From Dreissena polymorpha (Eukaryota; Mollusca; Bivalvia; Myida; Dreissenidae): a stretch of DNA of 64,000 bases. A program made the position numbers and the translations under genes. Below the pieces are notes generated by a model. The model had not been told where the DNA came from, did no database searches, and was given only the letters and a program-made list of their open reading frames with translations. Shown here piece after piece: positions 1 to 10,018 of the stretch (within the stretch, counting starts at the first letter, position 1; each line of letters begins with the position of its first letter). The stretch lies in the NCBI RefSeq assembly GCF_020536995.1, contig NC_068357.1, forward strand, positions 53,833,063-53,897,062, read 5' to 3'.

Positions 1-60
1 AGGTACACATACTCTTAACTTGTCATAGCCCTAAACCTGTTCTGTCTCCCCCACCTTCAG

Positions 61-172
61 GCGGCTGGTTCACGCAATAGTCATGACAGGGTGTGACTTG
101 GTGGCCTCCGCCAAACCCTGGAAAATGCAGCTCGACACCGTCAAGTATATATTTGAGGAGTTTTATCAGCAG
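61..172 (+). other. Alternative exon A of the phosphodiesterase
   Basis: This 112-nt exon follows an acceptor ending CTTCAG and precedes the donor GTAGAA. It begins with the third base of a codon, ends in phase 0, and encodes RLVHAIVMTGCDLVASAKPW, then ...EEFYQQ. Exon B (2239-2350) has the same length, phase and core residues. No GDEEKE-type exon is seen between A and B, so A would have to splice to 4604. Because 112 is not a multiple of 3, joining A to B would break the frame. Confidence 0.75.
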
Positions 173-3100
173 GTAGAATCCCCATGGACTCATCAACAGA
201 TCATACCCGTCTTGTACCAAGTGTTGTTGTTGTTTCTAACCCTTACTTGTAGTATGTTCATCTATCCTCAACGCACGCTGCTCGGCTTGGCTACGCATGC
301 ATTTGTTCGGATAAGGGACTTATCTTGTCGCATAACAAAACAAGAAATATCATTTGTTTACTACTTTATACAATCATGTATTGTATAACAACGGATATTA
401 CAGTGAATGTAAAAGATATTAAATAATCAGGGCAATTACTTAAGTGGACATCTGCCGTAGTAAGAGTTGTTATGAATTAGAGTTTTAAACGAAGAATGAT
501 CAAACTACTAAAACGTATTGTTGTTGTTGTTAAATATAAATATATATGATTTTCGTTATTGTTCTTGAACAATTATTGCGATCGTTGAACGTTTTGACGT
601 TTATTGGCAGTGCAAAATTTGCTCTTGCGAAACGTCAGTTTAAAAAAAGGCACGCATGCACGACTTAACTGTAGCTTTATGTACCCACTATTAATTGTGC
701 ACGTGTATAGCCCATTTGCGGAAGATGCCGTTTACAGTGATTAAATATTTTAGTAATATTTTTTCATGGTAAGTTTCCCGGAAATAAATGAATGATATTT
801 CTAAAAGTTTGCGCAGATGGGTTGAATATAAGCAATCTGTGGCTAAAGATCAAGTTCCTGTTTCATGGACCTTAAATTTCTATAAGTATCGTATTCTTTA
901 AAATATGGCCAATGCTCTGTAAAAAGGGGGTTTAATGCAATTGCATAGAGTGTCGTCCCAGATTAACATGTGCAGTCCGAGCAGGCTAATCAGGGACAAA
1001 ACGTTTCGCTTTTTAGATATTTTTCGTGTAAAGATAGTATCTTCATAGCAAAAATCCGGCTTAGGCGGAAAATGACGTACTTGATTGGCATGTGCGGACT
1101 GCACATGCTAATCTGGGACGACACTTTACGCATATGCATTAAGCCCGCTTGTCACAGAGCACGACCCATATTAATATCGTTCTATTTTAGACACAGATTG
1201 TTATGTATTTGAACCTCGCTCTGGGTTAACCGGGTTAATGCATGTGCGTAAAGGGTTGTCCCAAATTAGCCTGTGCAGTCCGCACAGCACGGTCATGGAC
1301 GACACTTTCCGCTTTTGGTTGTAAATTTCGTATAAAGGAAGTATCTTATTAGTGGAAATCCAGTTAAGGCGGATAGTGTCGTTCCTGATTGGCGTATGCG
1401 GACACATGCATTTAATCCCGTATTCCCAAAGGGAGGTTCATTTGTTTTATAGTGAAAGCACGTTGGGTGTAGTGGTCTGAGCTATGTTTGGTGTCTATCT
1501 CTGTCTCGTGCTAGATTCGTGGTGGAAAACTCGACAAGAAAAGGAGATATTATTTCTTATACGCATGTTAACACATATGGTACACGAGCGAGTAACCTTT
1601 ATTGCTAACCATTCAGTAACTTAACAGAAACATATGGGCTGTGCTCTGTGAAAAAGGGGTTTAATGCATGTGCGTAAATTGTCATCCCAGATTAGCCTGT
1701 GCAGTTCGCACAGGCTAAGCAGGGACGACAATTGCTCTTTAATGGTATTTTTCGTTATAAGAAAGTCTCTTCTTGGTGAAAATGCACTGTAGGTGGAATG
1801 TCATCCCTGATTAGCCTGTGCAAACTGCACAGGCTAATCTGGGATGACAATTTACGCACATGCATTACACCCCCTTTTTACAGAGCACGACCCATATGTA
1901 TATATTCAATATATTGACAAGTAGTTTTAACTTTTTTATTTATTTTTCTCTAAACTCTCTACAAGCGTTATTTTAAAATTGATACTGATTTTATTTTGTA
2001 ACGAAGAATTTGCGTTCTAAAATTGCCCATGTCGTTTTTCTTTATTAAAAAATTACCGTCCTTTGTGTCAGAATATCTTCGGAAGCTAGTTCAATTGTGA
2101 AAAAATGTGCACACTGGACTAGATGGTTTAGTTGCTGGTACCTTACGTGTTTGTATGTCCATGCCAATCGTATCGCCGAATGTGTCGAATGCTTGTTCTG
2201 TGTCATGACTCGTCTGTGCGTTTGTTTCATTCCCGCAGAACGCTTGTAATGAGTCTAACCATGACAGGCTGTGACCTTTGTGCTATGTACAAACCCTGGT
2301 CCACACAGTTTGACCTTGTGTTTGTCATCATGGAGGAGTTCTGGCAACAGGTATACCAACACGCCCGTCAACATTGGCAACACTTATAACAACAACGTCG
2401 CTTAACGATATTCACGTACACAAAGTCAGGCCTTGCGCAATTGTCCGATTTTAATCACGAATTAAATAATTGTGCATGTTTATTAAATTGTTTGAGCCAT
2501 GTATAGACAAATAGGTAAACAATAGAGCGTATACAAAAGCCTATTAGTAAGCGCGTGTCTTAATGAACTAAACGTACACAAGTATGATTGTGCTAAAATT
2601 TTATATATTTTATACTTAGTGGATGTGGTCTTGTTTACCCTCTTGGCTAGATTTTGCATCATGGCAAATTTATCGATATTGCATGCTTACTGTTCAACAA
2701 GAGAAACGATCAATACAGTGTATATATTAGTCTGTAGGCATATTTTTTCATAGTACTTAACACTCGGTATTGTACATATTTTACTAACCAACCAGTCACT
2801 ATGTTCTTTGATCGTAAAATCAAATTTCAGTATTGTGCATGTATTTTTTATTTTATCTTGTGGGATGATTTTTCATAAATATTGACGAGAAATACATGGA
2901 AGCTCTGAAAGTGCTTGCCAAACCTTAACACAAATTCTTGATTTTACGGCATTGAAAGAGATACAAAATTAAAGAGATTTTATAAATATCCGGGCTCATT
3001 AAATTTATCGCTGTAGCTTGTATTCCAGAAATATAAAACGTCATCGAATACAATAACATTAATATCGTTGGTTTATTTTAGCGTTAAATTATGTAAATTT

Positions 3101-6100
3101 CTGGTTTTCAAAATGGGGTTAAACGAAATATTTGCGAGGCATGTTTTACTTCACGGCAGCGGTGGAAACTCATCGTGCAATTGTAAAATCTAATTGGACC
3201 GTGCTCTGTGAAAAGAGGTTTAAATCAAATGTGTAAAATGTCGTCCACGATAAGCCTGTGCGGACTATTAGCCTGTGCGGACTACATTAGCCTGTGCGGA
3301 CTACATTAGCCTATGCGGACTACATTAGCCTGTGCGGACTACATTAGCCTAGGCGGACTACATTAGCCTGTGCGGACTACAATTTCCGCCTAAATTGGAT
3401 TTTTGATAAGAAGATACTTTCTTTTTAAAAACGAAAAAAATCTTAAAAGCGGAACGTGTCTTCCTGCTTAGCATGTGCGAACTGCACTGGCTAATTTGGG
3501 ACGACACTTAACACACTTGCATTAAACCCATTTTTCACGGAGCACGGCCTAATTCTACATGTTTATAGTTTGGTCACCACATGTTTTGCACAAGCACAGC
3601 ACAGATTTACATAACTTTGCAGTCTTTACATAATCTTTGTGACGTTGAATATGGCATGAGGTAAAATCATGATATGTTTGGAAACGCATAGTGCTACAAA
3701 GATTTTTTACATTTGTACAAATCTATGTTTATCTTCATTTTATAAGCGACAACAATTAATTTTAAAACATTGCAGGTTGTATTACTTTGGTTCTTTTATA
3801 AGAATGTCAAAACAATGTTCACGTATATATCGAAGTATTTAACCCATTTATGCCTAGCGTCCAGAAACAATTAATTTTAAAACATTGCAGGTTGTATTAC
3901 TTTGGTTCTTTTATAAAAATGTCAAAACAATGTTCACGTATATATCGAAGTGTTTAACCCATTTATGCCTAGCGTCCAGAAAAAAGGCATTGGCAAACAG
4001 CGTAGTGCGGCGTCTCATCTGGGTCTGCGCTGTTTGCTTAAAGGAATTTCTGTAAGAAATATTCTAAATATAGAAATAAATATACAAGACATCCCTAATT
4101 TTGGAAATAAATTGATCCAATTTAGAAGGATGGGAGAGTCCACTAGGCATTAATGGGTTAAAGGACAGAAAATATTGATAGAGAAAAATATTTAAATCAT
4201 CGATCATTATGTCAAAAATAAACCGATGTTTCAAAAAAGCCAATTGAATTCCTATGGCCACGTGTGGTAAAATAATAACAGTAATGAATGTGTGTGATAT
4301 GCGCAATAATTGGCAATTAAGAAGAAATAATTGAGCCTTGCTTTGGGAAAACGGGGCTTAATGCACGTGCGTAATGTGTCGTCTCGGATTAGCCTGCGCG
4401 ATCCGCAATCCGCACAGGTAAATCAGAGACGACACATGCCACCTTAACTAAACGTAAGCTTTAATATTCCATACAAGCGGAAAGGGTTTTACCTGATTAG
4501 CCGGTGTGGGCTGCACAGGCTAATCATGGATGACACTGTACGTACATGAATTAAGCCCCGTTTTCCCAGATCTAGGTTCATAGTATGATTTGACATCCTA
4601 TAGGGAGACGAGGAGAAGGAAAAGGGCCTGACTCCTATGCCGATGATGGATCGAGAAAAGAAACACGAATTACCTCAGCTAGAGGTATGTTTTAAGTATG
4701 AATAGTTAAGTGTGAAAATAAAAGTCAACTGCTGACTTATGTATACATTTATTTATATATACTAAACATTTAAGTGTGTATTACGCTAGCCCTAAAACTA
4801 GCTACTTCATCTATCAAATTGTTAACCAATGTCAAGAACATTATAACATGCTATGACATAAACAAAGTTTTCTTTACTTTCCGCTTTATAATTCAAAAAC
4901 TAAATATACTATACAAGATAATTTTTACTTAGATTTTTTTTTTCAAAGTAAAATATAATTATTTATAACATAAACATAAAGATAATGAGCGTGATAAAGG
5001 TCTTATATATATTATACTATAACACTACCTTATTGCTTGTGCTGTTTCTTTTTTAACAATTCAATCCGGTTCCCCGTAGGTTGGCTTCCTCGTCGGTATT
5101 TGCTTGCCTTGCTACGATTTAATGGTACAAATACTGCCGGAAACCAGGCCGATGAAAGAAGGGGCAGTGTACGTATATAGTTAGATAGTCAACCATTTTA
5201 TGTATAACGTAAGGCTCATCTCGGGTTCTGTAAATTCGCCAGATTTAGCAAGATTTGCCACTTGACTAAGTTACTCAATATTGTCCGCTATTACGGCTCA
5301 TCTCTAGTTATTTATATTGGTCATATGTAACAAGATTTGCCGCTTGACTAAGTTATTCAATATTGTCCGCTATTTTAGTAGTGACAAACAAGTCAGGTCT
5401 CAGACATTTAGCGGAACAAATCGAAAGCCGGCTGATTGGACACATAACGGTGTGGAGGATTTCAGTCGTGTATATAACGCCTATATAATGCCTCAATGAC
5501 CCTGTATATTTGTCATTGCGTTATAAAGCTCTTTCCTAGAAGACTCGCTTCATGCGAAAATGGGTCTTATGCCATATGCGCCCGGCGAAGCTCAAGCCCA
5601 GTCTCAACATCCGCGCAGTCTGTTAAAGAGCTACAAATTTACCCTAAGGAGATCACGCATCATTGCAAGGAGATCACGCATCATTGCAAGGAGATCACGC
5701 ATCATTGCAAGGAGATCACGCATCATTGCATGTCTTTATAGCGTACCGCGTAGCCCTCAACAGACTGCACGAATATTGAACTACGCTGGCTGCATACAGC
5801 GTTTTTGCATGTCGCCGTTCATATATTATTATATAAACATATATTTGTTATAGGCAACATTTTACCTCTTAAATATAATACCAGTAGTAAATATTGAGCA
5901 TCGCGTTACAGTGCAAGATCCTTCTCTTAATTTATGAAAAGTATGGCGTTTCTTTCCTGTTAAGCTGAATCGATCTTTTTTTCGAAACGGCGTACTTTGC
6001 ATTTAAATGTTGTTATTGTACATGTATGTTAATGACGATTATCTTTATATGCATTAGTAAAAAGTATCTATTATGTTTTGTACTGTTCTAGAGCGAACAT

Positions 6101-6422
6101 GAAGAAGTGGAAACAGCTGGCGGAGAAGTCGCGGGAAGATGTGGAGAAGGAGCTGCGCATAGATAGCTCCCAGCGGCGCCACAGCCTTATCCAGTATGGG
6201 GAACATCTCGACGACGAGACCTCCACGGACTCCGAGAAGCCAGATGACATCTCGGAAGAGGGCGATCTGCCGGCCGACAGTTCCGGCGACGCGGACGATG
6301 ACAATACGGACGGAAGCCAAGTGAGACGACATGAGGGGGAGTACATTGTTACCGGTGGCGTCGATGGCGAGGATAGTCAGAGTGGCATCAGCGACGCCAC
6401 CGAGCACATTGAGATCAGTTAA
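61..6422 (+). CDS. Cyclic-nucleotide phosphodiesterase (PDE5/6/10/11-like), 3' exons
   Basis: These are the last exons of a class I 3',5'-cyclic nucleotide phosphodiesterase, which hydrolyses cGMP and/or cAMP. Upstream exons (GAF domains, HD metal site) lie outside the window. Exons read: 61-172 and 2239-2350 (two homologous versions of one exon), 4604-4684, 5080-5168 and 6092-6422 (stop). Each is bounded by AG/GT and the phases join without a break. The exons carry MTGCDL (metal-binding Asp) followed by a KPW motif, then EEFW/YQQ, GDEEKEKGLTP, PMMDREK, VGF and ILPETRPM, ending in an acidic ~100-residue tail. Order and spacing match the end of the PDEase_I catalytic domain. Oddity: the residue before VGF is Glu (codon at 4682-4684), where the family has the invariant Gln that holds the purine. 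PMMDREK resembles PDE6/10 and the Tyr-x-x-x-x-Gln-Ile-Leu-Pro stretch resembles PDE10, so I do not assign a subfamily. Confidence 0.88.
905..1170. mobile_element. Repeat family A (inverted-repeat MITE), copy 1
   Basis: A palindromic element of ~250 bp. The outer arms read GGGTTTAATGC...GCATTAAGCCC with flanking GCTCTGT / ACAGAGC. Each half also carries its own hairpin of the type GTGCAGTCCGCACAGGCTAAT. It has no coding capacity and is non-autonomous. About thirteen copies or pieces occur in this window, so it is very abundant. Several reading frames across these copies are spurious. Confidence 0.8.
1211..1441. mobile_element. Repeat family A, copy 2
   Basis: Begins GAACCTCGCTCTGGGTTAAC and ends in CCCAAAGGGAGGTTC, the complementary terminus. 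The internal halves (CAGATTAGCC-type hairpins, GACACTTTCCGC) are diverged. It lies only ~40 bp from copy 1, in the intron between phosphodiesterase exons A and B. Confidence 0.75.
1638..1894. mobile_element. Repeat family A, copy 3
   Basis: A well-preserved copy. The ends read GGGCTGTGCTCTGTGAAAAA and TTTTTACAGAGCACGACCC. Two internal hairpins of the CCTGTGCAGTTCGCACAGG type are present. Confidence 0.85.
2239..2350 (+). other. Alternative exon B of the phosphodiesterase
   Basis: This 112-nt exon has acceptor TCCCGCAG and donor GTATAC. It encodes TLVMSLTMTGCDLCAMYKPW, then ...MEEFWQQ. It has the same phase pair as exon A and keeps the CDL metal-ligand Asp and KPW. The EEFWQQ end joins in phase 0 to GDEEKEKGL at 4604. 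B looks closer to the family consensus (EFW) than A (EFY). Confidence 0.78.
3200..3551. mobile_element. Repeat family A, copy 4, with internal 19-bp tandem expansion
   Basis: The termini GACCGTGCTCTGTGAAAA and TTTTCACGGAGCACGGCC pair. The left hairpin has been replaced by about six tandem copies of ATTAGCCTGTGCGGACTAC between about 3252 and 3380. The right half is normal. Confidence 0.8.
3753..3982. repeat. 115-bp tandem duplication across the left end of a family C element
   Basis: Two nearly identical 115-bp units (3753-3867 and 3868-3982). Each consists of unique flank (CAATTAATTTTAAAACATTG onward) followed by the first ~25 bp of repeat family C (TTAACCCATTTATGCCTAGC). The duplication therefore happened after the element inserted. 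Confidence 0.85.
3953..4162. mobile_element. Repeat family C (short TIR element), copy 1
   Basis: A ~210-bp element with terminal inverted repeats: TTTAACCCATTTATGCCTAG on the left and CTAGGCATTAATGGGTTAAA on the right. An internal hairpin region contains GCGGCGTCTCATCTGGGTCT followed by GCGCTGTTTGC. It is non-coding. Other copies are at 34555 and, diverged, at 30958. Confidence 0.8.
4333..4580. mobile_element. Repeat family A, copy 5
   Basis: Starts TGAGCCTTGCTTTGGGAAAA and ends TTTTCCCAGATCTAGGTTCA. The internal hairpins are partly degraded. The right end abuts the acceptor region of the phosphodiesterase exon at 4604, only ~24 bp away. Confidence 0.75.
5540..5635 (+). repeat. Repeat family B, copy 1
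   Basis: A segment with CATGCGAAAATGGGTCTTAT, CATATGCG and CGCGCAGTCTG. It is shared with 8760-8870 and, inverted, with 17015-17122. It is an interspersed repeat of unknown class and the ORFs across it are not genes. Confidence 0.6.
5646..5729. repeat. 21-bp minisatellite, 4 copies
   Basis: Four identical tandem units of 21 bp containing GGAGATCACGCATCATTGC. It sits inside or beside family B copy 1 in the last phosphodiesterase intron. The unit is a multiple of 3 and so keeps several frames open by chance. Confidence 0.9.
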
Positions 6423-6756
6423 AATGTCCGCAATTATCTGCGTGGGAATAGCTTTAAATAGACAGGGCTTACGTTGTCTTGGTTTATGGGAACAGGAGTC
6501 AATCGTCGGATAAAAAGAATTGAATTGAATACAAATTTACATATAAACGTCTAATGACTTATATAGTACGTGCGTGATTGTCAAAGGCGCCTCTGTCAGA
6601 TCTGCACGTGCAAGTGATTCGTTCACTAAGTAGAAATTCAGATTAGATTCCGACTGACTGCAGAAGCAGAATGTGCAGAATCAACATTGTTTGGATTGAT
6701 GACGTCATTAGTGACGATGAAAAGCATATGTGGTTGTGAAAACAGACCTGGTTCCA

Positions 6757-6762
6757 AATAAA
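6757..6762 (+). terminator. Candidate polyA signal of the phosphodiesterase gene
   Basis: AATAAA lies about 335 bp after the phosphodiesterase stop codon and is the first canonical signal I noticed downstream on that strand. It is a weak call, because the hexamer is common in AT-rich DNA. Confidence 0.4.
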
Positions 6763-7499
6763 GAAACGAATTAGACATTTAGATGTTTAAACATGTTTAT
6801 GAACATGGTTGTTGTCAGCTTTTCATAGTTAAATAGTTTGACATTCTTCGCCCTGCATTAAATCGTTCATTGCTTGTAATCCTATTAAACTGTTAACAGG
6901 TGATCCAAACAAAAACTGAACAAGTGCATGAACAGTAGAAAACAGATGCGGATCGTTGGTTTTTAACTTCGTTATATCAGGGAGTTTCTATTGATTTGGG
7001 GGAAGGGTCTGGCCTTCCATTTTGGGGCAAAAAATATTTACAAAACTGAAAAACGGGATGAAATTTCACCAACGTAAGCTTGACATTTGGAGAAAACTGC
7101 ATCCTTTTAAAGACAATCTCCTGGAGGAAGGGGCCTTTCTCTTGCGGAAAGCGGCATCTATAAGACCATTACTAAAGCAGGATAAAGCCATAAAGCCCTG
7201 TATTTGTGGCGGTTTCCGAATAGGGCGACCCATTGAAAGTATCATAATGTTATGATCTTTTTATTCGAGCTTAGTTTACAAACATAAAATGCAATATTTT
7301 TATAATATTATAAATGTTCTGGGAAAAAGCAGGCGGAACGTGGCTTACTTTTTTCGAAGTGTTATCTTACATGCGAGGGCCAATATTGACAAATAACACG
7401 TCTTATTCAAGATTTTTTTATTTTAAAATATAATTAATGTGAACATTCAGCTGCGTCAGCTGGACATAAAACCTTATTATACAATGCTGTTCTTTATTT

Positions 7500-7650
7500 G
7501 GGCACTTTCCGCTTTAATGATATTTTTCGTTTAAAGAAAGTCTTTTTTAGTAAAAATTAAGTTTGGGCGGAAAGTGTCGTCCCTTATTTGGGGACGACAC
7601 TTTACGCACGTGCATTAAACCTCCTTTCACAGAGCACGGCTCATTTGACA
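7500..7650. mobile_element. Repeat family A, partial copy 6
   Basis: The right half of family A: GGGACGACACTTTACGCACG, GCATTAAACC, then CACAGAGCACGGCTC. The left terminus is missing. Confidence 0.65.
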
Positions 7651-7659
7651 AGGAACAAT

Positions 7660-9580
7660 TTGCCCAACTACAATGTATAAAACAAAAGTATTTTACATGA
7701 CACCCGTTAACAAGAAACAAACACACATACACACAACTGGGGTCATCGCATTGGAACGGTCAATGCAAGACTTTGGGGTTATAACCGATTTTAAGAATCT
7801 CAACCTCACACTTGACCCAGGCCTTAAAATATCGAATAAAAATTAAACTCTTTACATTCCAATTGAATGGCGATAAAAATAAACAAGTTAGCGACCAATC
7901 ATTTTAGCTATATATAGTCATAGGTGAACTTAACCTAGCAAATATGTTTTGTTTCAATAGTAGTACATCAAAGCAAGGTTTCTTTTTTATCATAAATATC
8001 AAAGAAGCATAAGATAGCATGCATGTATTTATTCGTCAGTGTCTAGATAATTATTAATTTGTATTATTTATTTCAGCCATGCATAACATACATATCATAT
8101 AATATATATGAGTGTAGCTTTGAAATTTAATATTTTGCCACTATACTCTAGCTCTACCGAAGTTTTGATATTGCTTTCAATGTGTGCATAGCTACATTCT
8201 GCAGTATATAACCTACACAATTGTGTATACATATGCATTTTTGTCAACGTGCACGGCTAAGGAATATACATGCACCTTAACATTAATGTTTTGACTTTCA
8301 CAAAACTGTGTCAAAACACAAAACACTTACATTACACAGTAAGCATTCCATACCACGTATATTGAATTAGATTATAATTAGTTAACAAAACTTATTTACG
8401 CATAGAACAGACCATATACAAAGAACATGTGTATATGTGTTGTGTAAGTTACTAGATTTTATTGTTATGACTAAATAGTCTATGTTAGAGTTTGTTATTT
8501 TTTGGAGACAGAGATATCATCCAGAGTGTTGTTTTACTAGGGTATGTTTGACAATTTGACTTTTATATGATATTTGATCATGATGTACATAAATAATGTC
8601 ATTTTTTTGTATTTTACATTTTGTTAATTGAAATAAACATCAAATACGAATATACGAATCCAATCAATTTTGTTCGATACATGTACACGTTTCCGAGCTA
8701 TACACAGATCTTAAAAAGTCACGTGGTATAGGCACCGTGTATAGCGCATGGCCGACGCCGTGTCCGTACGAGCCGCGTCTTGTGAAAATGGGTTTTATGT
8801 CATATGCGGCCAGCGTGCATGCAATCAAGACCAGCATGTGCAATCGCGCAGTCTGGTAAGGAGCTTCGATATACAGTATAAAGCATTAAGGTTTCGTAGT
8901 CTTTTTAGCGTCCAAGGTAGCTCAAAGAACATCGATACCACACTGTGAAATTATCCAGACATGGTCTGAGGTAAGCTTCCTATTTGAACGGAAACTTAAT
9001 TAACAACGTGCAGGTGATGGTGTTCTTTTTGACTCATTCCCAGTAAACGTAGACTATCAGCATAAAAAAAATGTTATTTTTTTTATCTCAATAAAATGTC
9101 ATGGAAGTTACCTTATTTTATCAAGTAAGGTGTTAATAACCAGCATTTGAAATTTTACCACTTACGTATTTATATTTTTTTTAATAGGGCACTTCATGTT
9201 GAGTACAGTTAATTAAATACGACTATGTATTCAATTAAGGGTGTAGGAGCAAATGCACGAAGTCAGGGGATGTATATGAAGTAACAGTCATACCACATTG
9301 GTGTAAAACTTACAGTAAGACCTATTAGACATAGAATTAAATGGTATTGTCACCACAGGCGTACGATATATATATATAACGAACAAGTCAATACGACCCA
9401 AAGAAAACTATTTATTTATTTTTTTCAAATGCGGTCATTTCCGTTTTAAATAAAACAATGAACACACAATTTTTACAAGTTCAACACCTAAGCATTTTTA
9501 TATAAACGTTATTGAGAAACATTGGCACAAAATTCAAATCGGTAACTACAGGATTACACAAGTTGGTTCATAAAATTCAG
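7660..9580. other. Intergenic, no gene seen
   Basis: AT-rich sequence with many ATATATA runs. The only recognisable item is repeat family B at 8760-8870. No exon with convincing codon use or splice context was found on either strand. Confidence 0.5.
8760..8870 (+). repeat. Repeat family B, copy 2
   Basis: Contains GTGAAAATGGGTTTTATGTC, CATATGCGGCC and CGCGCAGTCTGGTAAGGAGC, collinear with copies at 5540 and 17015. The ORF across it is not a gene. Confidence 0.65.
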
Positions 9581-9582
9581 AT

Positions 9583-9612
9583 GTCCCGTAAATGACATGT
9601 GTTCGTCCCGTT
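9583..9612 (+). promoter_or_regulatory. GTCCCGTA motif pair downstream of the 885-aa gene
   Basis: An exact GTCCCGTA at 9583-9590 and a variant GTCCCGTTGGTTAC at 9605-9618. They match the motif found repeatedly upstream of the gene. Transposase-binding subterminal repeats are the likeliest reading (inference). Confidence 0.5.
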
Positions 9613-10018
9613 GGTTACAACAGTGTAAATGTGTGATTACTTGTTATCTATAACCACATCAGTATTAACATTTGCAATTAAACTTCGTAAACCATGTTAC
9701 CATTTCGAAACAACAATTATGTATATATTTTTTTCTTTAAAATATATTTATCGAAATTTATTTCTATATATTTTCCGCATGGCGATTAAACAAATTGAAA
9801 AAATATAAATCATTAATATTTCCTACCTGGAAATGTAATACAAAATGAAATGTTTTAATGCAAAATGCTAATCAATATTAAAGTTTTGTAGACTTGGTAG
9901 ACTGTCCTTCGTATGTTGTGATAGATCCTAAAAGTACAAAAAGAAAGTTCTGTCACGTAAGTTATCCCGCTTAATGTTCAATATACAACTTGCTGCAACG
10001 GAAGCACAGTCGCCAACA

